Assembly (NCBI RefSeq): GCF_008831265.1 | Contig: NZ_VTTH01000007.1 | Span: 1-64,000 of the forward strand | From: Lacisediminimonas profundi | GTDB taxonomy: Bacteria; Pseudomonadota; Gammaproteobacteria; Burkholderiales; Burkholderiaceae_D | DNA length: 64,000 nt | Reading direction: 5' to 3' | Shown: piece after piece, positions 1 to 19,361 of the stretch | Numbering within the stretch: position 1 is the first letter of the stretch | How the letters are laid out: each line of letters starts with the position of its first letter | The notes under the pieces: generated by a model | Seen by the model: only the letters and a program-made list of their open reading frames with translations | Database searches by the model: none | What the model was told of the DNA's origin: nothing | Translations under genes and position numbers: made by a program

Positions 1-1175
1 GCAACAACGCCGGCGCCGACGGTACGGCCGCCTTCGCGGATTGCAAAACGCAGACCCTCTTCCATCGCGATCGGGTTGATCAGCTGCACAGTGATCGACA
101 CGTTATCGCCTGGCATGACCATTTCCTTGTCCTTCGGCAGCTCGATCGCACCCGTCACGTCCGTGGTACGGAAGTAGAACTGCGGACGGTAGTTGTTGAA
201 GAACGGCGTATGACGGCCGCCTTCGTCCTTCGACAGGACATAGATCTCGCCCGTGAAGTGCTTGTGCGGCTTGATCGAACCCGGCTTGGCCAGAACCTGG
301 CCACGCTCCACGTCTTCACGCTTGGTGCCACGCAGCAGCACGCCGACGTTGTCGCCAGCCTGACCCTGGTCCAGCAGCTTGCGGAACATTTCCACGCCCG
401 TGCAGATCGTCTTTTGCGTATCGCGGATACCAACGATTTCCAGCTCTTCGCCAACTTTCACGATGCCACGCTCGACACGACCGGTAACCACCGTGCCACG
501 GCCGGAAATCGAGAACACGTCTTCAACCGGCAGCAGGAATGCGCCGTCAACAGCGCGCTCCGGCGTCGGGATGTACGTGTCCAGCGCTTCGGCCAGCTTC
601 ATGATCGCCTGCTCACCCAGCTCGCCCTTGTCGCCTTCCAGCGCCAGTTTGGCCGAACCACGGATGATTGGCAGGTCGTCGCCAGGGAACTCATACTTCG
701 ACAACAATTCGCGAACTTCCATCTCGACCAGTTCCAGCAACTCGTCGTCATCAACCATGTCGCACTTGTTCAGGAACACGATGATGTAAGGAACGCCAAC
801 CTGGCGCGCCAGCAGGATGTGCTCGCGGGTCTGCGGCATCGGGCCGTCAGCTGCCGAGCACACCAGGATCGCGCCATCCATCTGCGCCGCGCCGGTGATC
901 ATGTTCTTCACATAGTCAGCGTGGCCCGGGCAGTCAACGTGCGCATAGTGGCGGTTTTCTGTCTCGTACTCGACGTGCGCCGTGTTGATCGTGATGCCGC
1001 GCGCTTTTTCTTCAGGCGCTGCGTCGATCTCGTCATATTTCTTTGCTTCGCCGCCAAACTTGGCCGACAAAACAGTTGCAATCGCAGCCGTCAGCGTGGT
1101 CTTGCCATGATCGACGTGGCCAATCGTGCCCACATTCACGTGCGGCTTGGTCCGCTCAAACTTGCCTTTTGCCAT
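1..1175 (-). CDS. tuf: Elongation factor Tu, first copy (3' end cut by window edge)
   Basis: EF-Tu is the GTPase that delivers aminoacyl-tRNA to the ribosomal A site. The N-terminus ([20 protein letters not shown]), the P-loop GHVDHGK, DCPGH and NKCD are all visible. Aligned with the full copy at 19362-20552, only the last 16 bases (stop and about five residues) lie outside the window, so this is an edge truncation and not a pseudogene. It is the last gene of the str operon seen here, 88 bp after fusA, with an AAGGA ribosome-binding site before the ATG. The only difference I found from the second copy is one silent base in Lys10 (AAG here, AAA there), while the 5' flanks are unrelated, which points to gene conversion limited to the coding region. 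Confidence 0.98.
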   Translation of the reverse strand, partial: MAKGKFERTKPHVNVGTIGHVDHGKTTLTAAIATVLSAKFGGEAKKYDEIDAAPEEKARGITINTAHVEYETENRHYAHVDCPGHADYVKNMITGAAQMDGAILVCSAADGPMPQTREHILLARQVGVPYIIVFLNKCDMVDDDELLELVEMEVRELLSKYEFPGDDLPIIRGSAKLALEGDKGELGEQAIMKLAEALDTYIPTPERAVDGAFLLPVEDVFSISGRGTVVTGRVERGIVKVGEELEIVGIRDTQKTICTGVEMFRKLLDQGQAGDNVGVLLRGTKREDVERGQVLAKPGSIKPHKHFTGEIYVLSKDEGGRHTPFFNNYRPQFYFRTTDVTGAIELPKDKEMVMPGDNVSITVQLINPIAMEEGLRFAIREGGRTVGAGVV

Positions 1176-1263
1176 TTTCTTCTTCCTTCAAAAAGAACGA
1201 TGTCTGTATCTGGATGAACCGGCCCGTCACGGGCCGGTCCTGACTTGTTTCTTGCTTTGCTGC

Positions 1264-3369
<2,106 letters not shown>

Positions 3370-3496
3370 AATCAATCCTAAGTCTTTTCAATGAACGAAA
3401 CCGAGCGCACCTTGTTTGTCACAGTAGCGCCCGGTTTGGACAGGTTTTTTGCATCGGACAGTTGCCGCCACATCGGTGACGGCCCCACCCTCATAA

Positions 3497-3967
3497 TCAG
3501 AAGCGGAAATGCGAGAAGGCTTTGTTGGCCTCTGCCATACGGTGCACTTCGTCCCGCTTCTTCATTGCGCCGCCGCGACCTTCGGCAGCATCCATCAACT
3601 CGCCCGCCAAGCGCAGGGCCATCGACTTTTCACTGCGCTTCTTGGCAGCTTCGCGCAGCCAGCGCATGGACAAGGCCATGCGGCGAACGGGACGAACCTC
3701 GACCGGCACCTGGTAGTTGGCGCCACCGACACGGCGGGACTTCACCTCGACCATGGGCTTGCAGTTACCGATTGCGGTGGCAAACACCTCGAGCGCATCC
3801 TTGCCCGATTTTTTCTGGATCTGATCCAGAGCATCATAGATGATGGTTTCGGCGACCGACTTCTTGCCGTCGACCATCAGCGTGTTGACGAACTTGGACA
3901 GATCAGTATTGCCGAACTTGGGATCCGGCAGGATTTCCCGTTTGGGGACTTCACGACGACGTGGCAT
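3497..3967 (-). CDS. rpsG: 30S ribosomal protein S7
   Basis: S7 nucleates assembly of the 30S head by binding the 3' major domain of 16S rRNA and contacts E-site tRNA. The 156-residue protein starts [20 protein letters not shown] and has the standard family length and basic composition; the conserved [16 protein letters not shown] stretch lies about residues 90-105. It is the second gene of the str operon, 136 bp after rpsL and 127 bp before fusA. In E. coli, S7 represses its own operon from the rpsL-rpsG spacer; I could not identify a matching structure in this spacer, so autoregulation here is only inferred. Confidence 0.98.
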   Translation of the reverse strand: MPRRREVPKREILPDPKFGNTDLSKFVNTLMVDGKKSVAETIIYDALDQIQKKSGKDALEVFATAIGNCKPMVEVKSRRVGGANYQVPVEVRPVRRMALSMRWLREAAKKRSEKSMALRLAGELMDAAEGRGGAMKKRDEVHRMAEANKAFSHFRF

Positions 3968-4103
3968 TGCTGTTCCTTTCCATTCTTCAGTTGAGCGCCG
4001 GACCTGTATCCGCGCACTCCCGGACAGCCATCAGGCCTGTCCACTTACTCGGCCCTGTCCGGACCGACTCCTTGCCTCACCGCAGAGCGGCGAAACGCTT
4101 GAA

Positions 4104-4493
4104 TTACTTCTTGGCTGCGCCAGCCTTGGCTTTCTTGGTGCCGTACTTCGAGCGAGCCTGCTTACGCTTGGACACGCCCTGGGTATCAAGCGCACCACGA
4201 ACCATGTGGTAACGAACACCAGGCAAATCCTTTACACGACCACCGCGCAGCAGCACGACACTGTGCTCTTGCAGATTGTGGCCTTCACCGCCGATGTACG
4301 AGATGACTTCGAAGCCGTTGGTGAGGCGCACTTTGGCGACCTTACGCAGCGCCGAGTTCGGCTTTTTCGGGGTGGTGGTGTAGACGCGCGTGCAAACGCC
4401 GCGCTTTTGCGGGCTGAGTTGCAGCGCCGGCGATTTGCTCTTGACGACCGCGGAGGTGCGTCCTTTGCGAATCAATTGATTGATGGTTGGCAT
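4104..4493 (-). CDS. rpsL: 30S ribosomal protein S12
   Basis: S12 sits at the decoding centre of the 30S subunit and controls accuracy. The 129-residue protein starts [20 protein letters not shown]. The two loops where streptomycin resistance normally arises are wild type: [12 protein letters not shown] (Lys43 region) and [13 protein letters not shown] (Lys88 region). The C-terminus is Lys/Ala-rich and a few residues longer than in E. coli. It is the first gene of the str operon; its sigma70-type promoter is at 4663-4691, giving a leader of roughly 160 nt. Confidence 0.98.
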   Translation of the reverse strand: MPTINQLIRKGRTSAVVKSKSPALQLSPQKRGVCTRVYTTTPKKPNSALRKVAKVRLTNGFEVISYIGGEGHNLQEHSVVLLRGGRVKDLPGVRYHMVRGALDTQGVSKRKQARSKYGTKKAKAGAAKK

Positions 4494-4662
4494 CGGTCTG
4501 TATCCAACAAAACGGTTTTAATAAAACGAAACCCGGGCACGAAGGCACCCAGGGACGAAACTGGAACTTCAAATCGATCAGACCAAGGGGGTGAAGCGTC
4601 GCGCGAGGCACGGGGACCAAAGAACGCTAAGCCCAAGGAGAGCTTAAAATCGAGAACTCGCG

Positions 4663-4691
4663 AGTATAGTCTTGATGTCCGAAAGCGTCAA
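4663..4691 (-). promoter_or_regulatory. sigma70 promoter of the str operon (in the 407-bp gap 4494-4900)
   Basis: On the minus strand the -35 box TTGACG (4686-4691) and the -10 box TATACT (4663-4668) are separated by exactly 17 bp, close to the sigma70 consensus. Transcription would start near 4656, just inside a CTCGCGAG palindrome, and run into rpsL. The rest of the gap 4494-4900 holds the rpsL leader and, on the plus strand, a weak GATAAT (4859-4864) that might serve the divergent gene at 4901. I see no ORF in the gap that I would support. Confidence 0.85.
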
Positions 4692-4900
4692 TTGGCAATT
4701 CAGGGCTGGATGACAGCACCATCCACTGCAAATTGGCAAACATCGAGGTGCCCCATGGAACCCGGCCCCAAGGGGCACGATGTTGCCCGGCAACGTCAGC
4801 CGGTCCCCGGGACGCCCCCCCCTGCAATCTGGATAAGCAGGGAACCGCAGGAATCCGGGATAATACGCCTCCCCAACGCAATTGCCTCCAGTCCCCTCCC

Positions 4901-6787
4901 ATGCCCCCGTTGTTGAATCCGGCAAACTTGTTTTTGCTTGGCACCTACCTCCTGCTTTCGGCGGTCCCCTTCCTTTCCTTGACGCTAGGCAAGCCGGTAG
5001 TGAACGCTTACCAGCTTGCTGGTGCCGCGGTCATGGCGTGGGTGACGGTCTGGGCGGTCTTCAAGCGCCCGGCCTGGTTCCATTGGCTGCTGTTCCCCGC
5101 CTTCCTCGCTGTTCCCGTCCAACTGTACCTGGTCGCCTACTTCGGCCAGGACGTGTCCGCCCACCATCTGGGCATTATTCTCGAGACCAGTCCAAAGGAG
5201 GCGCTTGAATTTCTGGGCAACAAGCTGTGGTTGCTTGGCGCCGTCGCGGTGGCGGTTCTGGCCTGGTTTGCGGCATCCTTGCGGGTAGCCTGCAAGTCGC
5301 GCGACCTGGACTGGAAAGATCAGTCGCGCTGGATCATACTTGCCAGCCTTGCGATCGGTTACGGCGCCTGGCTGTACGGAATGTCGGTCGGCGTTGCCAA
5401 GGCGAAGCCGGCCTCTGCTTCAGTCACGCTTGGATCGGATTCGGCAAGCCAGCAGCAAACCAGCCCGGATGAGGTTGGCGACGATGAAGGCGAGGCAGCA
5501 GATGCCAACGCCAGCGCCCCCTCCCCTTCCACCGCAATCACCGCCACGCTCCCCAAGCTACCCCGATGGGCGGCACCGCCGCTGGATGCCACCTTGTTCG
5601 GCAAGAGCTGGCCGTTCGGATTGGCCATGCCGGCCTGGGAGTTCTGGAAGGAGCGCAAGTACCTGAGCGAACTGGCGGAACGCAGCAAAGCGTTCAAGTT
5701 CGGCGCGCGCCAGGAGGGTGCCGCAGACCGGCCGCAAGTTGTGGTCATGGTTCTGGGTGAGTCTTCCCGCTTCGACCGCTGGAGCCTGAACGGCTACAAG
5801 CGGGAAACCAATCCGCTGCTGAAAAAAGAAGCCAACCTTGTCAGCCTGGCTGACATGGTGACAGCGGTGTCAGCAACGCGGCTCTCGGTTCCCGTCATCC
5901 TGTCGCGCAAGCCGGCGACGCAAAGCCTGAAGGCAGGGTTCTCGGAGAAATCCTTCATTACCGCGTACAAGGAAGCGGGATTCAAGACCTACTGGCTTTC
6001 GAACCAGATGTCGTTCGGGCAGTTCGACACGCCCGTTTCGGTATTCGCCAAGGAAGCCGATGTCGTCCAGTTCCTCAACCCGGGCGGCTATACGGATCAC
6101 TCCAGCCTGGACACCATCCTGCTCGACCCATTGAAGGCAGCGATGAACGACCCCTCTCCAAAGAAGCTGGTCGTACTGCACAGCCTTGGCAATCACTGGA
6201 ACTACAGCCATCGCTATCCCAAGGAATTCGACAAATGGCAGCCTTCGCTGTTCGGTCAGAAGAATCCGGCCTATACCGACCGCGCGCTCAAGCCGGCACT
6301 GAATAACAGTTACGACAATTCCATCCTCTACACCGACTGGTTCCTGTCACAGGTGATCGGATCATTGAAGGTACGGGGGGAACGTGGCGAAATGACCTCG
6401 ATGATGTACGTCGCAGATCACGGCCAGACCCTGTATGACGGCAGCTGCGACATCGCCTTCCACGGTCACAACACGCAGCATGAATTCCATGTGCCGGCCT
6501 TGGTTTGGTATTCGGACCAATACAAGGAAGCATTCCCGGGAAAAGTGGAAACGCTTGCGCGCAATCGCAAGGCAAAGCTGGCGACCGAGAATGTGTTCCA
6601 CTCCCTGCTCGACCTGTCGGACATCCGCTATTCGACCGAGCAACTGCAGCGAAGCATGTTCAGCAAGAAGTTCCGCCGTCACAAGCGCTATGTGGACAGC
6701 TATGGGTGGACGGATTATGACAATGCGCGCTTCAAGGGCGATTGCCGGGAAGTGATCGCCAAGGGCAAGCCGCTTCCACAGGATTGA
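4901..6787 (+). CDS. Phosphoethanolamine transferase-like membrane sulfatase-fold protein
   Basis: Predicted inner-membrane enzyme of the EptA/CptA type, which moves phosphoethanolamine from phosphatidylethanolamine to lipid A or core sugars in the periplasm. The N-terminal ~200 residues hold about five hydrophobic segments, followed by an Ala/Ser-rich acidic linker. The alkaline-phosphatase/sulfatase-fold domain then has GESSRFDRW (about 286-294, metal site), SATRLSVPVIL with the likely nucleophile Thr325, and ADHGQ (about D505-H506). At 628 residues it is longer than typical EptA (about 540) because of the linker. The start is the ATG at 4901, right before the first membrane segment; upstream codons are in frame but unlikely. 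It is oriented against both flanking operons. The exact acceptor is unknown. Confidence 0.8.
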   Translation: MPPLLNPANLFLLGTYLLLSAVPFLSLTLGKPVVNAYQLAGAAVMAWVTVWAVFKRPAWFHWLLFPAFLAVPVQLYLVAYFGQDVSAHHLGIILETSPKEALEFLGNKLWLLGAVAVAVLAWFAASLRVACKSRDLDWKDQSRWIILASLAIGYGAWLYGMSVGVAKAKPASASVTLGSDSASQQQTSPDEVGDDEGEAADANASAPSPSTAITATLPKLPRWAAPPLDATLFGKSWPFGLAMPAWEFWKERKYLSELAERSKAFKFGARQEGAADRPQVVVMVLGESSRFDRWSLNGYKRETNPLLKKEANLVSLADMVTAVSATRLSVPVILSRKPATQSLKAGFSEKSFITAYKEAGFKTYWLSNQMSFGQFDTPVSVFAKEADVVQFLNPGGYTDHSSLDTILLDPLKAAMNDPSPKKLVVLHSLGNHWNYSHRYPKEFDKWQPSLFGQKNPAYTDRALKPALNNSYDNSILYTDWFLSQVIGSLKVRGERGEMTSMMYVADHGQTLYDGSCDIAFHGHNTQHEFHVPALVWYSDQYKEAFPGKVETLARNRKAKLATENVFHSLLDLSDIRYSTEQLQRSMFSKKFRRHKRYVDSYGWTDYDNARFKGDCREVIAKGKPLPQD

Positions 6788-6829
6788 GCTGATCGCCGGT
6801 AGCTGAACAGCTCAGACGATCAGCTCAAA

Positions 6830-6859
6830 AAAAACGGCCCGCTTGCGCGAGCCGTTTTT
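6830..6859. terminator. Bidirectional rho-independent terminator
   Basis: AAAAACGGC (6830-6838) pairs with GCCGTTTTT (6851-6859); an inner CGC/GCG extends the stem around a TTGC loop with one mismatch. An A-run on one side and a T-run on the other make it work in both directions. It sits between the convergent transferase gene (stop 6787) and rpoC (stop 6879), so it would end both transcripts. Confidence 0.9.
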
Positions 6860-6878
6860 GTTTAACGCAGGACGGTCA

Positions 6879-11117
<4,239 letters not shown>

Positions 11118-11212
11118 GTATCACTCCAGGGTGGCGTGAAAAAACTAATTCTTTTTACATCTGTTCCAGTGAAGCAGCGGACACCCGCGTCATGCAGGCA
11201 TCCGCGCGTTCA

Positions 11213-15319
<4,107 letters not shown>

Positions 15320-15498
15320 GAACACTCCGTGAGTGACAGGAAGGATAGAGAATTCAGGATTCGCCGCGGCATCATGTTGACCGCCGCGCCTCGCCTTCGC
15401 GAAGCTTTCGAAACCTCAAGTCTCGGCCCTTCAAGACAATTGATACTGCGGGCGTAGCTTTGCCGGCTTGCCGGTTCAACTACTCATCAAAACAAGTC

Positions 15499-15521
15499 TT
15501 GTCGATTTTCTGAAACGACAA
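15499..15521 (-). terminator. Possible attenuator hairpin between rplL and rpoB
   Basis: TTGTCG (15499-15504) and CGACAA (15516-15521) form a hairpin; TTTC/GAAA can extend it inward. On the minus strand it is followed by GACTTGTTTT, a weak U-run. In E. coli a partial terminator in this spacer lowers rpoBC expression relative to rplJL, so the position fits, but the stem is short and imperfect. Confidence 0.35.
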
Positions 15522-15599
15522 AGGAGCCAAAGCCGGCCCTGCCGCAAAGCAGGTCCCGCGCTTTGACTCCGTGCTGCAAAAAATGCCGGCAGAGAGTAA

Positions 15600-15974
15600 T
15601 TACTTGATCTCTGCTTTTGCGCCTGCGTCTTCCAGCTTTTTCTTTGCTGCTTCTGCATCTGCCTTGGAAACGGCTTCCTTGACAGGCTTCGGTGCGCCGT
15701 CCACCAGGTCTTTTGCTTCTTTCAGGCCCAGGCCGGTGATTTCGCGAACGGCCTTGATGACGCCGACCTTGTTCGCGCCGAAGTCGGTCAGGGTGACCGT
15801 GAACTCGGTTTGCTCTTCAGCTGCTGCGGCTGCACCGGCGCCAGCTGGGCCAGCAACGGCCACTGCAGCGGCGGAAACGCCAAACTTCTCTTCGAACGCC
15901 TTGACCAGGTCGTTCAGCTCCATCACGGACATCTGGCCTACTGCTTCAAGGATGTCGTCTTTGCTGATTGCCAT
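15600..15974 (-). CDS. rplL: 50S ribosomal protein L7/L12
   Basis: Stalk protein that recruits and activates translational GTPases. The 124-residue acidic protein has the N-terminal dimerisation helices ([20 protein letters not shown]), an Ala/Gly-rich hinge (about 37-52) and the C-terminal factor-binding domain with [17 protein letters not shown] seven bases upstream supports the ATG. It is 75 bp downstream of rplJ, the usual order for multicopy L12 assembly on L10. Confidence 0.98.
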   Translation of the reverse strand: MAISKDDILEAVGQMSVMELNDLVKAFEEKFGVSAAAVAVAGPAGAGAAAAAEEQTEFTVTLTDFGANKVGVIKAVREITGLGLKEAKDLVDGAPKPVKEAVSKADAEAAKKKLEDAGAKAEIK

Positions 15975-16049
15975 TTGAAACTCCTAAATATATGTCGATT
16001 TGATTGTCGGATTGGTATCTGACGGAAGCAGGGAAAACGCGAGGGCGCC

Positions 16050-16553
16050 TCAGGCGGCCGCTGCGGTTTCTTCCTTCTTCGCTGCAACTGCAGCAAGTGC
16101 GCGCGCAAATCCGGCTACCGGTGCCTGCATCATGCCCACAACCTGGGCCAGCAGAACCTCACGGCTCGGAATGTTGGCCAGGGCCGCAACACCAGCCTTG
16201 TCCAGCGACTTGCCTGCGTAATTGCCTGCCTTGATAACCAGTTTGTCGTTGGTTTTTGCAAAGTCGGCGAAGACTTTTGCAGCTGCCACGGCATCCTCGG
16301 AGATCGCATAGATCAACGGGCCGGTCATCTCGGAGGCGAGGGATGCAAACGGCGTACCATCCACAGCGCGACGAGCAAGCGTGTTTTTCACAACTTGCAG
16401 GTCCACTGAACGCTCGCGTGCGTCCTTCCGCAGTTTCGTCAAATCACCAACCTTGATGCCACGGTACTCGGCCAGCACGACGGTCTGCGCCTTTGCAACC
16501 ATGGCGGAGATATCGGCTACGACGGCCTTCTTGTCATCCAGATTGAGACTCAC
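16050..16553 (-). CDS. rplJ: 50S ribosomal protein L10
   Basis: L10 anchors the L12 dimers on the ribosomal stalk and, as the L10-L12 complex, represses its own operon. The product from the chosen start is 167 residues, beginning [20 protein letters not shown]. The start is a GTG at 16553 with a strong GGAGG six bases upstream; an in-frame TTG two codons earlier directly abuts that ribosome-binding site and is less likely. It is preceded by a 315-bp spacer holding an L10-leader-like RNA structure and followed by rplL. Confidence 0.96.
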   Translation of the reverse strand: MSLNLDDKKAVVADISAMVAKAQTVVLAEYRGIKVGDLTKLRKDARERSVDLQVVKNTLARRAVDGTPFASLASEMTGPLIYAISEDAVAAAKVFADFAKTNDKLVIKAGNYAGKSLDKAGVAALANIPSREVLLAQVVGMMQAPVAGFARALAAVAAKKEETAAAA

Positions 16554-16699
16554 GGTCAACCTCCAAAAATGATGCTTCGGTCATTACGCAACCGGATGGC
16601 TGCTTACCTCGCATCGGTTCGAACACGGCGTCCGAAGTCAGGAGTTTCTTGCCGGCGCATGTGTTGCACACGCTTCGAAGCGACTACATAACTTGTTCG

Positions 16700-16790
16700 G
16701 GTTCGCCATCTGCGTTGGGGACCGGAGCGAACTCCGGCGATTTAACCTTGCGCAGGCTTGCCTGCACTCGGCCCAACGGTCTTTGACTGC
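16700..16790 (-). promoter_or_regulatory. L10-type ribosomal protein leader (in the 315-bp gap 16554-16868)
   Basis: The minus-strand RNA upstream of rplJ contains CAAAGACCG (16777-16785), then an outer stem CUGCG (16751-16755) with CGCAG (16710-16714) that encloses the single-stranded GGUUAAAU motif and a perfect CCGGAG-UUCG-CUCCGG hairpin (16722-16737) with a UUCG tetraloop. This resembles the leader bound by the L10-L12 complex in other bacteria. Binding would block rplJ translation when stalk proteins are in excess. The remainder of the gap shows no gene. Confidence 0.65.
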
Positions 16791-16868
16791 CTGGACCATT
16801 TCCATGAAGGATCAGGTCCAGCCCAAAGTCTCGCCTCGCACCCGAGGGCACGAGGACTTGAATCTTGC

Positions 16869-17564
16869 TTAAGCGGCCAGCGTGGACTGGTCAACGCGCA
16901 CGCCGGCGCCCATCGTGGACGACAGCGAAATCTTGCGCAGGTACACGCCCTTGCTGGTTGCTGGCTTGGCCTTGTTCAGTGCCTCGATCAGCGCGACCAG
17001 GTTGGTCTTCAGATCGGCATCGCTGAACGACTTGCGGCCAATCGTGGTGTGAATGATGCCTGCTTTGTCGGTGCGGTACTGCACCTGGCCTGCCTTGGCG
17101 TTACGAACTGCGCCAGCGACGTCAGGAGTAACAGTTCCGACCTTCGGGTTCGGCATCATGCCGCGTGGGCCGAGGATCTGGCCCAGCGTACCAACGATAC
17201 GCATGGTGTCCGGCGAGGCGATCACGATGTCGAACGGCATGTCACCGGCCTTGATGCGTTCTGCCAGGTCTTCCATGCCAACGATGTCGGCACCAGCTGC
17301 CTTGGCCTGCTCAGCCTTTTCGCCAGTAGCGAAGACGGCGACGCGTACGGTCTTGCCGGTGCCGGCGGGCAGCACGACAGATCCACGCACGACCTGGTCC
17401 GATTTCTTGGCGTCAACGCCCAGCTGGACGGACACGTCGATCGATTCGTTGAACTTCGCGGTCGCGCATTCCTTGATCAGCGTGACTGCATTGTCGAACG
17501 GGTAGGACTTGGTACGGTCTACCTTGGCCTTGAATTCTTTTGCGCGTTTTGACAGCTTAGCCAT
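16869..17564 (-). CDS. rplA: 50S ribosomal protein L1
   Basis: L1 builds the mobile L1 stalk that helps deacylated tRNA leave the E site, and in many bacteria represses translation of rplKA. The 231-residue protein starts [20 protein letters not shown] and contains the conserved [18 protein letters not shown] stretch. Its ATG shares one base with the rplK stop codon (TAATG), so the two are translationally coupled. Confidence 0.98.
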   Translation of the reverse strand: MAKLSKRAKEFKAKVDRTKSYPFDNAVTLIKECATAKFNESIDVSVQLGVDAKKSDQVVRGSVVLPAGTGKTVRVAVFATGEKAEQAKAAGADIVGMEDLAERIKAGDMPFDIVIASPDTMRIVGTLGQILGPRGMMPNPKVGTVTPDVAGAVRNAKAGQVQYRTDKAGIIHTTIGRKSFSDADLKTNLVALIEALNKAKPATSKGVYLRKISLSSTMGAGVRVDQSTLAA

Positions 17565-17995
17565 TACAGACCCTCCACCGTGATGCCCATCGAACGAGCG
17601 GAGCCGGCGATCGTGCGCACAGCGGCATCCTCATTTGCAGCCGTCAGGTTGGCACCCTTGAGCTTGGCGATCTCGAGCGCTTGAGCGCGCGTGATCTTGG
17701 CGACCTTGTCGGTATGCGGCTTGGCCGAACCCTTCTGGATGCCAGCTGCCTTCTTGAGCAGGTAGGTCGCGGGCGGGGTGTTCATCACGAAAGTGAAGGA
17801 CTTGTCCGCGAATGCCGTAATGATGACCGGGATCGGCGTGCCTGGCTCGATACCCTGGGTCTGCGCGTTGAACGCCTTGCAGAATTCCATGATGTTCAGG
17901 CCACGCTGGCCCAATGCCGGGCCAATCGGAGGGGAGGGGTTTGCCTTACCAGCTGCCACTTGCAGCTTGATAAAGCCAATGATTTTCTTTGCCAT
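17564..17995 (-). CDS. rplK: 50S ribosomal protein L11
   Basis: L11 forms the GTPase-associated centre with 23S rRNA and is needed for RelA activation by uncharged tRNA. The 143-residue protein starts [20 protein letters not shown]; the proline-rich N-terminal [13 protein letters not shown] motif that binds thiopeptides is intact. AGGAA upstream of the ATG supports the start. It follows nusG by 125 bp and overlaps rplA by one base. Confidence 0.98.
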   Translation of the reverse strand: MAKKIIGFIKLQVAAGKANPSPPIGPALGQRGLNIMEFCKAFNAQTQGIEPGTPIPVIITAFADKSFTFVMNTPPATYLLKKAAGIQKGSAKPHTDKVAKITRAQALEIAKLKGANLTAANEDAAVRTIAGSARSMGITVEGL

Positions 17996-18120
17996 GAAGA
18001 TTCCTGTTGAGTGAGTGATAGCGCCGGTTCCACTGCCTTGCGGCCGCTTACTTGGGCTCCTCTCGTACTGCTTCGAACGGATTGCGCAAAAAGCGCGGCG
18101 CTCCGTTCAGCGCCTGCTGC

Positions 18121-18717
18121 TTAAACCTTTTCGACCTGGCCGAACTCGAGTTCGACAGGCGTGGCGCGACCAAAGATCGTGACCGAGACGCGCACGCGCG
18201 ATTTCTCGTAGTTCACTTCCTCGACGTTGCCGTTGAAATCCGTGAACGGGCCATCCTTGATCCGGACCAGTTCGCCGACTTCGTACAATACTTTCGGACG
18301 TGGCTTTTCGACGCCTTCCTGCATCTGCTGCATGATCTTGTCGACTTCATGCGGCGGAATCGGGGTCGGCTTGTTGGACTTGCCGCCAATGAATCCGGTC
18401 ACCTTGTTGGTGTTCTTCACCAGGTGCCAGGTATCGTCCGTCATTTCCATTTCAACCAGCACGTAGCCCGGGAAAAAACGGCGCTCGGTGACTGACTTCT
18501 GCCCGTTTTTGACCTCGATGACTTCTTCGGTCGGCACCAGAATCTGGCCGAATTTGTCTTGCATGCCGGCGCGGGTAATGCGCTCGGTCAATGCGCGCTG
18601 CACGCTCTTCTCCATGCCGGAGTAGGCGTGCACGACATACCAGCGCTTGTTGCTCGGCGGCACTGCCGCCGGAGTCGGGCTTCCGCCTTCGGCGCTATCC
18701 TGCAAATTTTCGCTCAT
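18121..18717 (-). CDS. nusG: Transcription termination/antitermination factor NusG
   Basis: NusG binds the RNA polymerase clamp and links it to Rho or to ribosomal S10. The NGN domain begins [20 protein letters not shown] and the C-terminal KOW motif is [18 protein letters not shown]. The product is 198 residues from ATG 18717 (MSENLQDS), which has GGA seven bases upstream. A second in-frame ATG at 18723 overlaps the secE stop (ATGA) but lies almost on top of that ribosome-binding site; either could be used. An unstructured Ser/Pro/Gly N-terminal tail of about 25 residues precedes the NGN domain. Confidence 0.97.
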   Translation of the reverse strand: MSENLQDSAEGGSPTPAAVPPSNKRWYVVHAYSGMEKSVQRALTERITRAGMQDKFGQILVPTEEVIEVKNGQKSVTERRFFPGYVLVEMEMTDDTWHLVKNTNKVTGFIGGKSNKPTPIPPHEVDKIMQQMQEGVEKPRPKVLYEVGELVRIKDGPFTDFNGNVEEVNYEKSRVRVSVTIFGRATPVELEFGQVEKV

Positions 18718-18719
18718 GG

Positions 18720-19100
18720 TCATTTCCAGCCGAGGATAAGGTCGTACAACACGAATTCAAGCAGCTTGTCCGTGCCCCACAGGAAGATCGCCATCACCAC
18801 GACGAACGCGAATACGACACCAGTAATCTGCAATGCTTCCCTGCGCGTGGGCCACACGACTTTTTTCGTTTCACGCACGGCTTCGCGCGAGAAATTCAGG
18901 AAGCCCCGGCCAGAGACGGTAGTCCAGGCAAACGCAACCGCCACGACCAGGCCGGCAACCAGCGCGCCGGCGCGAACATAGGTCGGGCGCCCGGCAAGGA
19001 AATAAAAGCCGACTACACCAGCGATGACGGCGAACACCGCCACGATGATCTTGGCTTTGTCGCCCGATGGGCTGACAGTCTGGACGGGTTGATTAGACAT
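18720..19100 (-). CDS. secE: Preprotein translocase subunit SecE
   Basis: SecE is the small essential subunit that clamps SecY in the inner-membrane translocon. The 126-residue form has three hydrophobic segments (about 16-35, 42-62 and 95-118), the long gamma-proteobacterial/beta-proteobacterial type, and the conserved amphipathic [20 protein letters not shown] before the last membrane helix. The chosen ATG at 19100 gives MSNQPVQTV; a longer in-frame extension exists but looks non-coding. It overlaps nusG by a few bases and follows tRNA-Trp by 125 bp. Confidence 0.97.
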   Translation of the reverse strand: MSNQPVQTVSPSGDKAKIIVAVFAVIAGVVGFYFLAGRPTYVRAGALVAGLVVAVAFAWTTVSGRGFLNFSREAVRETKKVVWPTRREALQITGVVFAFVVVMAIFLWGTDKLLEFVLYDLILGWK

Positions 19101-19225
19101 ACTGTGTGACTTTCGGTGCTTTGACGGAACTGCAATGACACCGGAATAACGCCGGACCGGAACAACGCGCATTGCCAGCCGCTATCGAAAACCCGCTGAA
19201 CAAACGCACTGGACCACCATGAAGG

Positions 19226-19301
19226 TGGCAGGGGCGGAGGGCCTCGAACCCCCAACCTACGGTTTTGGAGACCGTCACTCTGCCAATTGAGCTACGCCCC
19301 T
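19226..19301 (-). tRNA. tRNA-Trp (CCA anticodon)
   Basis: A 76-nt cloverleaf reads AGGGGCG at the 5' end and CGCCCCT followed by an encoded CCA at the 3' end. The anticodon loop is CTCCAAA, giving CCA for tryptophan, and the T-loop GGTTCGAGG is intact. It lies between tuf and secE in the same transcript direction and must be cut from the polycistronic RNA. Confidence 0.97.
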
Positions 19302-19324
19302 ACGTTCTTGGCACAAACGCCGAA

Positions 19325-19345
19325 GCGCCGCCACAACGGCGGCGC
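19325..19345 (-). other. Strong hairpin between tuf and tRNA-Trp
   Basis: GCGCCGCC and GGCGGCGC form a perfect 8-bp GC stem around a 5-nt loop in the 60-bp spacer. No U-run follows on the minus strand, so it is not a normal terminator; it could be a processing or mRNA-end-stabilising hairpin for the tuf message. Confidence 0.5.
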
Positions 19346-19361
19346 CACAGCGCATTCAGAC

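Noticed and set aside
1-1175. First tuf copy as a truncated pseudogene
   Set aside because: The frame is intact and only 16 bases are missing, at the window edge.
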